Shown here one piece after another: positions 17,641 through 24,579 of a stretch of DNA of 38,219 nucleotides. The position numbers and the translations under genes are program-made. Position 1 is the first letter of the stretch. Every line of letters begins with the position of its first letter. The stretch lies in the NCBI RefSeq assembly GCF_013149295.1, contig NZ_JABGCB010000029.1:1-38219 (forward strand), given 5' to 3'. The notes below the pieces were generated by a model that was not told the DNA's origin, did not search any database, and saw nothing but the letters and a program-made list of their open reading frames with translations. Source of the stretch: Novosphingobium sp. SG751A (lineage in GTDB: Bacteria > Pseudomonadota > Alphaproteobacteria > Sphingomonadales > Sphingomonadaceae).

Positions 17641-18714
17641 TCAAATCGCCGAATTGCCCGGTTTGTTTACGTCCTCGGGCCGGTCGGCGCCGGGCAACAG
17701 GATCACCGCCCCATCATTGCCCTCCATCACCCTAATGCCGAAGGACTGTTTCAACGCATCGACAAAATCGGCCGAATTGTTGGCGGCAAACATGCCGCCC
17801 ATGCGCAGGCCATATAGGTCGGGATCGCCGATGACCAAGGGCTTGGTACGATAGCGGTTGAACTCATCCACCGCCTGAGCAAGTGTTGCGCCATCAAGCT
17901 GGATCTTACCCTCCTGCCATGCGGTGCGCCGCTCCAGATCGACACGGGCCAGCTTGATCATTGACACCGTGGTCGCTCGGATCATCGCCGATGTGCCCGC
18001 AGGCACCGTGGCCGCAGGCGCACCATCGCCCATAATCGCCGCCTGCCCCTCGATCACGGTCAATTCGGTAAAATCCTTGCGCAGGCGCAGGTTGAACACC
18101 GTGTTGAGAGCCTGCACAGCGCCATCGCGCGCCGTCACCAAAAACGGTCGAGCCGGGTCATGCGCGACATCAAACCGCGCCTCGCCTTTCAGGAAATGAA
18201 CCGTGCGCCGGTCCGCTTGCATACTGACATCCATCATGGTGTCGGTGTTGAGCCGCACCTGACTGCCATCGGCCAGATGGATCAGCCGCTCTTCGCCCAC
18301 CTTCGTACTATAGCGCTGCGCCGTGCCCATACGCCACAGCACCACCGATGCGGCAACCGCCAGCCCGGAACCTGCCGCCAAGGCCCCGAAGGCGCGGCGA
18401 GACAGACGATGCGCCGGTTTTGTTTCGTCATCGACATCATCAACGGCTGCGCCCGGCCCATCGGCCAGCAAATCTTCCTGCGAAGCGCGCAGCGCCTCGG
18501 TCATGTCCCAACTGGCCTCGACCTTGGCAAAGGCTACGCCGTGGGCGGGGGACAATTCGATCCAGCGAGAGACCTGCTCCCACGCTTCTGCAGAGCCGCC
18601 ATCGCATCCGCTGCCCCGCGCCAGATGGAACAGACGCGCCGCTTCCTCCTCAATCGCGTGCCTTTGCTGGCTGGACGATACCGGGAGCGCGGTCGGGGTT
18701 GTCAAACTGTGCAT
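17641..18714 (-). CDS. FecR-family anti-sigma factor (FecR2)
   Basis: 357 aa from ATG 18714; the frame continues to TTG 18729. Any usable start lies inside the sigma gene, so the two coding regions overlap by about 65-80 nt. Order: N-terminal sigma-binding region (IELSPAHGVAFAKVEASW), an Ala/Gly-rich TM helix (FGALAAGSGLAVAASVVLWRM), periplasmic FecR domain (HLADGSQVRLNTDTMMDV, FLKGEARFDVAHD, TELTVIEGQAAI), and a C-terminal STN-like region (ATLAQAVDEFNRYRTKPLVI, DALKQSFGIRV). It shares many blocks with FecR1. An acidic linker (DDVDDE) before the TM is specific to FecR2. It should hold the co-encoded ECF sigma factor until a receptor signals. Confidence 0.85.
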   Translation of the reverse strand: MHSLTTPTALPVSSSQQRHAIEEEAARLFHLARGSGCDGGSAEAWEQVSRWIELSPAHGVAFAKVEASWDMTEALRASQEDLLADGPGAAVDDVDDETKPAHRLSRRAFGALAAGSGLAVAASVVLWRMGTAQRYSTKVGEERLIHLADGSQVRLNTDTMMDVSMQADRRTVHFLKGEARFDVAHDPARPFLVTARDGAVQALNTVFNLRLRKDFTELTVIEGQAAIMGDGAPAATVPAGTSAMIRATTVSMIKLARVDLERRTAWQEGKIQLDGATLAQAVDEFNRYRTKPLVIGDPDLYGLRMGGMFAANNSADFVDALKQSFGIRVMEGNDGAVILLPGADRPEDVNKPGNSAI

Positions 18715-19228
18715 CCTCGAATTGGCCAAGGGCCTGCATGACTTTCAATGTCGCTCTGGCAATGTGCTTGTCGATTGTGAAGACGGATAATCCCATCTCC
18801 TCTGCTATTTCTTTCACCGGCCTATCATGAACGCGCCGCAAGATGAAGGCTCGGCGGCATTGCGACGGCAATGTTTCGACAATCGCTTCAACCCGCCGCA
18901 ATTGGTCGCGGGCCTGCAGCATACGTTCAGCCGACATCGTGTCGGCCACCAGATCCAGATCGGCGATTTCCTCCAAAACGACAATTTTTGCCCGCCGGGC
19001 CTCGTCGATCAACAGATTGCGCGCGATCTGGAACAAATAGGAGCGCCCCGCCGTGATCCGCTCGAAACTGGCGGTCGCGTAGGCTCTGGTCAATACCTCG
19101 GCAACAACATCGTCGACGTCGTCATGCTGGCGCATCACGCGACGCATTCGTCCGCGCAAGGCTCCTTCGTGGGGAAGGATTACCGCCTTGAACCAGTCAA
19201 GCCTTAATCGGACAGGATCCTTGGCCAC
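18650..19228 (-). CDS. ECF sigma factor, FecI-like
   Basis: 192 aa from GTG 19228, supported by an AAGGGGAG RBS 7 nt upstream. Region 2 is seen as HDDVDDVVAEVLTRAYA and GRSYLFQIARNLLIDEARR; region 4 as LPSQCRRAFILRRVHDRPVKEIAEEMGLSVFTIDKHI. Together with FecR2 it forms a FecI-FecR pair. Targets are expected to be a TBDT promoter and nearby operons. The adjacent divergent receptor has been reduced to a remnant, so the intact STN receptor at 10712-13480 may now supply the signal. It is the only sigma gene in the window. Confidence 0.88.
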   Translation of the reverse strand: MAKDPVRLRLDWFKAVILPHEGALRGRMRRVMRQHDDVDDVVAEVLTRAYATASFERITAGRSYLFQIARNLLIDEARRAKIVVLEEIADLDLVADTMSAERMLQARDQLRRVEAIVETLPSQCRRAFILRRVHDRPVKEIAEEMGLSVFTIDKHIARATLKVMQALGQFEDAQFDNPDRAPGIVQPAKARD

Positions 19229-19256
19229 GCTTTGCTCCCCTTGCGAATCCAGCTTC

Positions 19257-19274
19257 CGCAGAACGAATTCTGCG
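19257..19274 (-). promoter_or_regulatory. short inverted repeat in the sigma-factor leader
   Basis: CGCAGAA (19257-19263) and TTCTGCG (19268-19274) are perfect 7-bp arms around CGAA, about 30 nt upstream of the sigma start. It may be a leader hairpin or a binding site; no function is established. Confidence 0.3.
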
Positions 19275-19502
19275 ATCTTCCATCAAGAAGCGTGGCGGTG
19301 CCATACGTCAAACGAACCGGATACCGAGATTTTCTCATAAGTTCACAACTGGCACTGGCAGAGTTTGCGATGCCATCCGTTTCTGCCAGACAGACCATTC
19401 CAATTCGGGGAACCCCATGCCGGGAAACGTTGTGATCGCTTCACGATATCACTATGGATTGGGCAAGTTTCAGCCATTTGTATGGCCGCTGTTTCGACAG
19501 GC

Positions 19503-19577
19503 GGGCAATATGTTTCGACAGGCGCCTATGGCTTCACAGGCGGCTATTACCATGTTCGTGCAAGGGTGAATTTCTGA
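19503..19577 (+). pseudogene. C-terminal remnant of a second TonB-dependent receptor
   Basis: Immediately before the acylase one frame reads GGQYVSTGAYGFTGGYYHVRARVNF and stops at 19575-19577. This is the typical last strand of a TBDT barrel (compare GFTGGSYYARVGVEF in the intact receptor), with the terminal aromatic residue kept. Upstream codons in the same frame show no receptor features, so nearly the whole gene is gone. Its stop overlaps the acylase start as TGATG, the spacing expected of a former receptor-acylase operon. A 14-bp direct repeat, TGTTTCGACAGGCG (19490-19503 and 19511-19524), lies over the break. Confidence 0.75.
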
Positions 19578-21712
19578 TGACGCGAAACCTTATCACCATT
19601 GCCCTGCTGGGCACTGCCGCCCTCACCTTGGGCGCGGCCTCCTCTGCCAGAGCGCCTGTCAAACATGTGCCGACCGCAGCATCCGCCACGCCTCAGGCCG
19701 GCGCGGAAATTCTCTGGGACAGTTTTGGCGTCCCCCACATTTATGCCAAAACCGAAGCGGGCGGTTTCTATGGCTTTGGTTATGCGCAGGCGCAGGCGCA
19801 TGGCGATATCCTGCTGCACATGCTGGGCGAGGCGCGCGGCCGCGCGGCAGAATATTGGGGCGACAAATTCGCCAAGCAGGACCGCTGGCTGATCGCCAAT
19901 GGCGTCCCGGAACGCTCGGCCCAGTGGTTTGCGCAGCAGACGCCACAGATGCGCGCCGATCTGGACGCCTTTGCCGCCGGGATCAACGCCTATGCCAAGG
20001 CCAATCCGGGCAAACTTGCCCCCGAGGTGCTTCAGGTGCTGCCCATCAGGGGCGTGGACATCATGGCCCATGCGCATCGCCTGATGAACTATGTCTATAT
20101 CGCCTCGGATCAACGCGTGCTGGTGGATGCGGCCACCAATAACGCGGGCGGATCGAACGCCTGGGCGGTGGCGCCTTCGCGCTCGGCCAGCGGAAATGCG
20201 ATGCTGCTGGCCAATCCGCATCTGCCATGGGCGCCCAGCATCCTGACCTATTTCGAGGCGCAGATCACCGCGCCCGGCCTCTCGCTCTATGGCGCCACGC
20301 AGGTTGGGCTGCCGGTGCTGCGTTTTGGGTTCAACAACAATCTGGGCTTCACCAACACCGTCAACACCATTCAGGGCTATACCTCGTATAAGCTGACACT
20401 GGCCGAGGGCGGCTATGTGTTCGACGGTAAGACCCTGCCCTTCACCACCGCGCAGAAAAGTTTCAAGGTGCGCCAGAGCGACGGCAGCCTGAAGACCGAA
20501 ACCTTCACCCAGCGCTATGCCGTGCAAGGCCCGGTGTTCGACCTGCCCGGCGGCAAGGATACGGTTGCGCTGAAAGTGGCGGGGCTGGACCGCCCCGGCG
20601 TGCTGCAACAATATCTCGACATGGGCAAAGCGCAGGATTGGGCCCATTTCGAAAAGGCGCTCAAGACCCTGCAGGTGCCGATGTTCAACATCGTCTATGC
20701 CGACCGAGCCGGGCATATCCTCTATCTGGACAATGGCATCCTGCCTGTTCACAAACAGGGCGGCAGCTATGCCGACTGGGTCAAGCCCGTGGCGGGCGAC
20801 ACGTCCTCGACCCTGTGGAAGGATGTGCACAGCTATGATGACCTGCCCAAGGTTCTCGATCCCGCCAGCGGCTTTGTGCAAAACGCCAATGATCCGCCAT
20901 GGCTGGCTACCTATCCGCGCGTGCTCGATCCCAAAAAATGGCCCTCCTATGTCTCGACCATAGGACCGATGAGCCAGCGCGCGCAAATGTCGGTCAAGCT
21001 TTTGAACGAAACACCCAAGCTCAGCTTCGACGATTTCGTCGCGCGCAAGCTGACGACCCGCGCGCTCATGGCCGACCGCATGTTGCCCGAACTGCTGGCT
21101 GCGGGCAAGGACAGCACCGATCCCGACATTCAGGCCGCTGTGGCCGTGCTTTCGGCGTGGGACCATCAGGACAATGCCGATAGCCGCGGCGCCCTGCTGT
21201 TTGAAACATGGGCGCTGCTCTTCTCGCCGGGCAATTTCACCAGTCAGGCCAATTATGCAGTGAAATGGACGCTAGACGATCCGCTTGAAACCCCGCGCGG
21301 GCTGAAAGATCCCGCCGCCGCCGTGGCCATGCTCAAGCAAGCCGTGGCCAAGACCAAACAGCTCTATGGCGCCATCGACCGGCCCTTCGGCGATGTCTCG
21401 CGCTTCCACATCGGCGGCGTAAACCTGCCGGGCAATGGCGGCTTTGGCAACACAGGCGTCTTCCGCACCATCACATGGGGGCCGATGAAGGATGGCGAGC
21501 GCACACCTCAGCACGGTGAAACATGGGTTTCGATGATCGAATTTTCCACCCCGATGAAGGCGGTCGGCATGATGAGCTATGGCAATTCCAGCCAGCCCGG
21601 ATCGCCCCATAATGCCGACCAGCTTAAGTTTTTGAACGCCAAGACCTTCAGAACGCTGTGGATCGAGCGCAAGGATGTCGAGGCGCATCTGGAAGCGACC
21701 ACCAAATTCTAA
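19577..21712 (+). CDS. penicillin-acylase-family Ntn hydrolase (secreted amidohydrolase)
   Basis: 711 aa from ATG 19577, where a signal peptide begins (ITIALLGTAALTLGAASSARA); an upstream in-frame extension to 19454 runs through the receptor remnant and is not used. Order: alpha chain with YGFGYAQAQAHGDILLHMLGEARGRAAEYWG; spacer; autocatalytic site GGSNAW with nucleophile Ser193; beta chain with LLANPHL, the oxyanion region (GFNNNLGFTNTVN), and QRAQMSVKLL; C-terminal MKDGERTPQHGETW. Members cleave amide bonds of penicillins, N-acyl homoserine lactones, cyclic lipopeptides or N-acyl amino acids in the periplasm. The sequence does not tell which. The former receptor upstream suggests that the substrate or product enters by TonB-dependent transport. 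Confidence 0.88.
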   Translation: MTRNLITIALLGTAALTLGAASSARAPVKHVPTAASATPQAGAEILWDSFGVPHIYAKTEAGGFYGFGYAQAQAHGDILLHMLGEARGRAAEYWGDKFAKQDRWLIANGVPERSAQWFAQQTPQMRADLDAFAAGINAYAKANPGKLAPEVLQVLPIRGVDIMAHAHRLMNYVYIASDQRVLVDAATNNAGGSNAWAVAPSRSASGNAMLLANPHLPWAPSILTYFEAQITAPGLSLYGATQVGLPVLRFGFNNNLGFTNTVNTIQGYTSYKLTLAEGGYVFDGKTLPFTTAQKSFKVRQSDGSLKTETFTQRYAVQGPVFDLPGGKDTVALKVAGLDRPGVLQQYLDMGKAQDWAHFEKALKTLQVPMFNIVYADRAGHILYLDNGILPVHKQGGSYADWVKPVAGDTSSTLWKDVHSYDDLPKVLDPASGFVQNANDPPWLATYPRVLDPKKWPSYVSTIGPMSQRAQMSVKLLNETPKLSFDDFVARKLTTRALMADRMLPELLAAGKDSTDPDIQAAVAVLSAWDHQDNADSRGALLFETWALLFSPGNFTSQANYAVKWTLDDPLETPRGLKDPAAAVAMLKQAVAKTKQLYGAIDRPFGDVSRFHIGGVNLPGNGGFGNTGVFRTITWGPMKDGERTPQHGETWVSMIEFSTPMKAVGMMSYGNSSQPGSPHNADQLKFLNAKTFRTLWIERKDVEAHLEATTKF

Positions 21713-21728
21713 GCTCAACTTTGTACGC

Positions 21729-22100
21729 TTACGCCGCGAAGCATAGCGCCTGCACCATTCGCAAGACGCGAGTTGCCGGAATAAATTGTGGTTTCTGGTT
21801 TGGCGGGGAGTGCTGATTGATGTCGCCGAGCCAGATTTTGTGGCGAACGGCGCCGATGGCGCCAGTGAAGGTTAGGATGAAAAAGCCAATCGCAGTGTCG
21901 TAGGCAGGTACTAAGACAGAGCCGCTGACCACCTGTACCTGCTGGTAACCGAAGCGGCGATCGCACACCTCAAGCCAACCGACACAGGTAAAGATTTCCG
22001 GGGCGCCTACTGGCCACACCGGCGGGAATGGGAATACACTCGGAATCAGACTATTTCCGCCGGCTGTCAGTTCCAGAAAATCTGCCACGATTTCTGACAT
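21729..22100 (-). CDS. hypothetical protein
   Basis: A 123-codon frame from ATG 22100 (alternative ATG 22118), AAGAA a few nt upstream. The N-terminal part reads like a folded protein (SEIVADFLELTAGGNSLIPSVFPF, then an aromatic, hydrophobic stretch AIGFFILTFTGAIGAV); no family is recognised. Convergent with the acylase and next to the tRNA-like fragment, so it may belong to integrated foreign DNA. Coding status is uncertain. Confidence 0.35.
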   Translation of the reverse strand: MSEIVADFLELTAGGNSLIPSVFPFPPVWPVGAPEIFTCVGWLEVCDRRFGYQQVQVVSGSVLVPAYDTAIGFFILTFTGAIGAVRHKIWLGDINQHSPPNQKPQFIPATRVLRMVQALCFAA

Positions 22101-22178
22101 GATTTTTCTTGGGTTCATTACTGGATGAACGTAAGATCCAGAAATCAAAAGTTTTTTTAGCTCTCGGCCAAGCTGAAA

Positions 22179-22190
22179 CGGAGGCCTCCG
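22179..22190. repeat. 12-bp perfect palindrome
   Basis: CGGAGGCCTCCG lies between the hypothetical gene and the tRNA-like fragment. Too short to assign a role. Confidence 0.3.
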
Positions 22191-22220
22191 GGTGGGTATC
22201 AAATAGGGGTACCTCGATGT

Positions 22221-22248
22221 GGAGGTTTGAATCCTCCCACCCCAGCCA
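22221..22248 (+). other. tRNA 3'-end-like fragment (possible attachment-site remnant)
   Basis: Seen: a T-arm-like stem GGAGG / CCTCC around TTTGAAT, then a 7-nt acceptor strand CACCCCA, discriminator G and CCA. This is the standard geometry of a tRNA 3' end, and the acceptor strand fits glutamine tRNAs (partner TGGGGTG). The 5' half is absent in the 50 nt upstream, so it is not a functional tRNA. Such 3' fragments are what tRNA-targeting integrases leave as att sites. No integrase lies in the window. Confidence 0.5.
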
Positions 22249-22461
22249 ATTCATGAAAACAACACAAAATCAAAATATTAAGTACAAAAGGGCGACCGAT
22301 GTGTGACTGGTCTGTGTGACTGACTGGGGCCTTTTCCACAGCTAAACTTACACCCCCTCGCCTTCACCGCTGATCGAATCTGAACTGTGGTGTGGTGGCC
22401 AAGTCATTAGACTTGCCAGTTGAAAGCGGTCCTTCTTTCACATTGCACTTAAGGCGCCGCA
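22249..22461. other. intergenic region, no supported gene
   Basis: Between the tRNA-like fragment and the IS end. The part 22384-22405 loosely resembles the acceptor and D-arm of a tRNA (GTGGTGTGGTGGCCAAGT) but lies downstream of the 3' half and does not fold well. Nothing else is recognised. Confidence 0.4.
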
Positions 22462-22486
22462 TCTCCGGCAAACTTGGGGTGGTTCA
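22462..22486 (+). repeat. terminal inverted repeat remnant of an IS3-family element
   Basis: TCTCCGGCAAACTTGGGG followed by TGGTTCA matches 22 of 25 positions of the repeat at 38056-38080 that ends a transposase fragment. The hexamer ACTTAA lies 10 nt before the CTCCGGC core in both copies. No transposase coding sequence remains here. Confidence 0.65.
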
Positions 22487-22511
22487 GAGTCTGGCGGCTC
22501 CTTGATCGGCT

Positions 22512-23047
22512 TCAGTCTGCGAGGAGTGCCTGATGGTGACGGAGGTGCTGCAGGAAACGCTCGGCAAAGTCACCTGCCACGGCGGCAATGACGCTCTCTC
22601 GTGCAGCCAGCGCCGCCCGCCACGCCGTAACGCGAGGGCGGTTCTCGAAGATCGGCTGCGACACCATCGGGTCGAGTATGTCGAAATAGCGTAAGAGAGG
22701 CGCGAAAACCGCATCGACCATGCCAAAGTCGGCACCGCTGAAATAAGGTCCATCGGTGAGCACCGCTTCCAATCGCATGAGCTTGTCCCGGAACGCGGCC
22801 TGCTTTGCATTTGCGGTGGCGTAATCGGAGGCGTTGAGGAACTGCCAGGCATCGGTGAGGGTCGCTGTGCCGAACTCGATCCAACCCCGTTGCCAGGCGC
22901 GGATCAGAGCATCGTCGGAGTACAATCTGGGGCCCCTTTGAGTTTCTTCAAGATACTCGCAGATGACCATGCTTTCAAATAGGACGGTGTCCGTTGCGCG
23001 AATGGACAAAGGGGATGGCTAATGAGGGTGAGGCTATTTTCAGGCAT
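22512..23047 (-). pseudogene. glutathione S-transferase gene with internal deletion and frameshift
   Basis: The start at 23047 gives MPENSLTLISHPLCPFAQR, the typical thioredoxin-fold N-terminus of omega/beta-like GSTs. That frame then loses similarity. The GST sequence resumes in another frame from about 23000 with DTVLFESMVICEYLEE, and continues through a normal alpha-helical domain (YFSGADFGMVDAVFAPLLRYFDIL) to 22512. About 45 residues between CPFAQR and the VLFES motif, including most of the glutathione-binding beta-sheet, are missing. No working enzyme can be made. It is part of a run of decayed genes. Confidence 0.8.
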
Positions 23048-23132
23048 GAAGATCTCGTGAGGTAGCGGCAAGGAATAGGCGATGGGGGCCTTGCCAAACC
23101 GAAATCGCCGGATAGACGCGATGCCCAACAGA

Positions 23133-23607
23133 TCATTGATATTTTGATATTTTCTTTGCAAAATTGACGTCGAAATAGGCCCCCACGCCCCGATACACTC
23201 CCCCCTCCACTTCAAATATGCCCATCAGTTCGCTGCGGCGACCTCGCTGCCATCAGCGCGAACAAAGCGGAGCACTCGCTCGGTGAGCACGCGATTTCCG
23301 TCCGCTGCGATAGCCAGTATGTCAAAATGGACGGCTGCGATCTGGCGGGCCGGTCGATGAATGCTATCGCTTCCTCGACGCCAGTGGTGGTCGATACGCC
23401 TTCGTTGACCCAGACCGTCTTGGGGATAAACCATCGCCGGATTGCAGCCTTTCCATGATCCTCGGGAAAGGCCGCGCTGAAGGCCGTGACCGTTTCGATG
23501 GGTGTTGGCATGTTATCACCTCTTGCCTTGCTGGACAGGTCGCATGTCTGGGACCATGCAGGCGTGGAAAACATGACGGCGGCCATGGCCAGAAGCGCGT
23601 ATTTCAT
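23133..23607 (-). pseudogene. limonene-1,2-epoxide-hydrolase-like (NTF2 fold) gene with two frameshifts
   Basis: The frame from 23607 begins with a signal-peptide-like MKYALLAMAAVMFSTPAWSQ. An internal ATG at 23511 with AGAGGTGATAAC upstream is the more typical family start. The sequence TPIETVTAFSAAFPEDHGKAAIRRWF..TVWVNEGVSTTTGVEEAIAFIDR is in this frame. Around 23345-23370 it passes to a second frame (VHFDILAIAADGNRVLTERVLRFVRADGSEV), which stops at 23225. A third frame then gives MGIFEVEGGVYRGVGAYFDV and stops at 23133. The three pieces together make one limonene-epoxide-hydrolase-like domain. No function is expected in this state. Confidence 0.7.
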
Positions 23608-23654
23608 CTGAGAAATCCCTCGGCAGGGTTGCGATGAAAAGCCCATGCTTGGGC

Positions 23655-23921
23655 CTACAGCAGTTGCCCGCCCGAAATGTCGAAGGTCGTGCCGGTCGCC
23701 CAGCCCATCTCGTCAGACAGGATGGCGACAACGGCCCCGCCGACATCGTCCGGCAGGCCCACGCGACCAAGCGCGATGCCCTGCGCGACATAGGCGTTCA
23801 CATCGCCATTGTCGCGAACCACGCCGCCGGCAAAATCGGTCGCAATGGCGCCGGGCGCAATCGCATTCACCCGGATCCGGCGCGCGCCAAGTTCAACCGC
23901 CATATAGCGGGTCAGGGACAA
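23655..23921 (-). pseudogene. 5'-truncated short-chain dehydrogenase (SDR)
   Basis: Only the C-terminal third remains: LTRYMAVELGARRIRVNAIAPGAIATDF, GRVGLPDDVGGAVVAILSDEMGWATGTTFDISGG and stop. The Rossmann TGxxxGIG and the catalytic YxxxK are gone. A TGA lies in frame just before the surviving part. The break coincides with the break in the oppositely oriented AraC gene. Confidence 0.8.
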
Positions 23922-24225
23922 TCAAAACGCGCGCCTGCGCATCGAGGCGCTCTGCGATGCCAGCGGCATGAGCCGTGCCAGCCTGCATCGCCATTTTCTG
24001 GCAATGACCGGCCTCAGCCCGCTCCAGTATCAGAAACAGCTCCGGTTGCAGGAGGCGCGACAGTTGCTGCTCGCTGGCGACCATAGCGCTTCGGATGTAG
24101 CCTTCGCGGTCGGCTATGAGAGCACCTCACAATTCAGCCGCGAATATCTCCGGCAATTCGGCGCGCCACCAGCGCGCGACATTCGTCAGATTAGGCTCGC
24201 GATCGCCAGTTCGGCACTGCGCTGA
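23912..24225 (+). pseudogene. 5'-truncated AraC-family regulator
   Basis: The frame opens at 23908 after a TAG. From 23917 it encodes only the DNA-binding half: LRIEALCDASGMSRASLHRHFLAMTGLSPLQYQKQLRLQEARQLLL, then ASDVAFAVGYESTSQFSREYLRQFGAPPARDI. Both helix-turn-helices are intact, but the N-terminal ligand domain and promoter are missing. Internal ATG 23968 could at best start a lone half-domain. The gene faces the truncated SDR head to head, the usual layout of an AraC regulator and its target. Confidence 0.8.
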
Positions 24226-24272
24226 GCATGCCCGGGCGCGCATATGAGTTTACTCCCCACGAACAGGGATGC

Positions 24273-24563
24273 TCAATGCTTTCCACCGATAGAGGCGGCG
24301 ATCACCGACTGCATATCGACAGGCTTCGCGCTCTGCTCACCCGCGATCGGATAGGTGACGTTGCGACCGGCAATTCGGTCCGCGATTTCCATCTGAGGAT
24401 CGGATGGCCCGCGGGCCTCATCGCGATTTTCCTCGCGGACCGCTTTGGTCAGCGACCTTCCCGTGATCGCGTCAATTGCAACCTGCTGAATATCGGGCGC
24501 GGGTTCGCGAAGGGAATTCTTTTGAACGGCGCCTGCCATCAAGGCCAAAAGCATCATCAGCAT
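24273..24563 (-). CDS. small exported or membrane-anchored hypothetical protein
   Basis: 96 aa from ATG 24563, with a strong RBS (AAGGAG, spacing 7) and only 16 bp after the MATE stop, so it is probably the last gene of the efflux operon. Residues 1-13 are hydrophobic (MLMMLLALMAGAV), a signal or anchor. The rest is polar (PAPDIQQVAIDAITGRSL, RDEARGPSDPQMEIADRIAGRNV). No family recognised. The RBS and spacing are the main evidence for coding. Confidence 0.6.
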   Translation of the reverse strand: MLMMLLALMAGAVQKNSLREPAPDIQQVAIDAITGRSLTKAVREENRDEARGPSDPQMEIADRIAGRNVTYPIAGEQSAKPVDMQSVIAASIGGKH

Positions 24564-24579
24564 ATTTTCGCTCCTTGGA

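Noticed and set aside
19547..21166. 539-codon minus-strand frame over the acylase
   Set aside because: Antisense of the acylase, whose Ntn-hydrolase motifs are clear on the plus strand.
19577..21712. Specific call of the acylase as a quorum-quenching AHL acylase
   Set aside because: The family includes several substrate classes and the sequence alone does not separate them; there is no LuxI/LuxR gene in the window.
22051..22254. 67-codon minus-strand frame reading MNWLGWEDSNLH
   Set aside because: Frame antisense to a tRNA 3' end; such products are familiar annotation artefacts.
22384..22420. tRNA 5'-half-like sequence (acceptor and D-arm) that might make a permuted tRNA with 22221-22248
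   Set aside because: The acceptor match is imperfect, the D-arm and anticodon arm do not fold, and the order would be permuted, which is not expected in bacteria.
23212..23646. Intact 144-aa secreted protein from the limonene-epoxide-hydrolase region
   Set aside because: The family sequence leaves this frame near 23350 and continues in two other frames, so the long frame's C-terminus is out-of-frame product.
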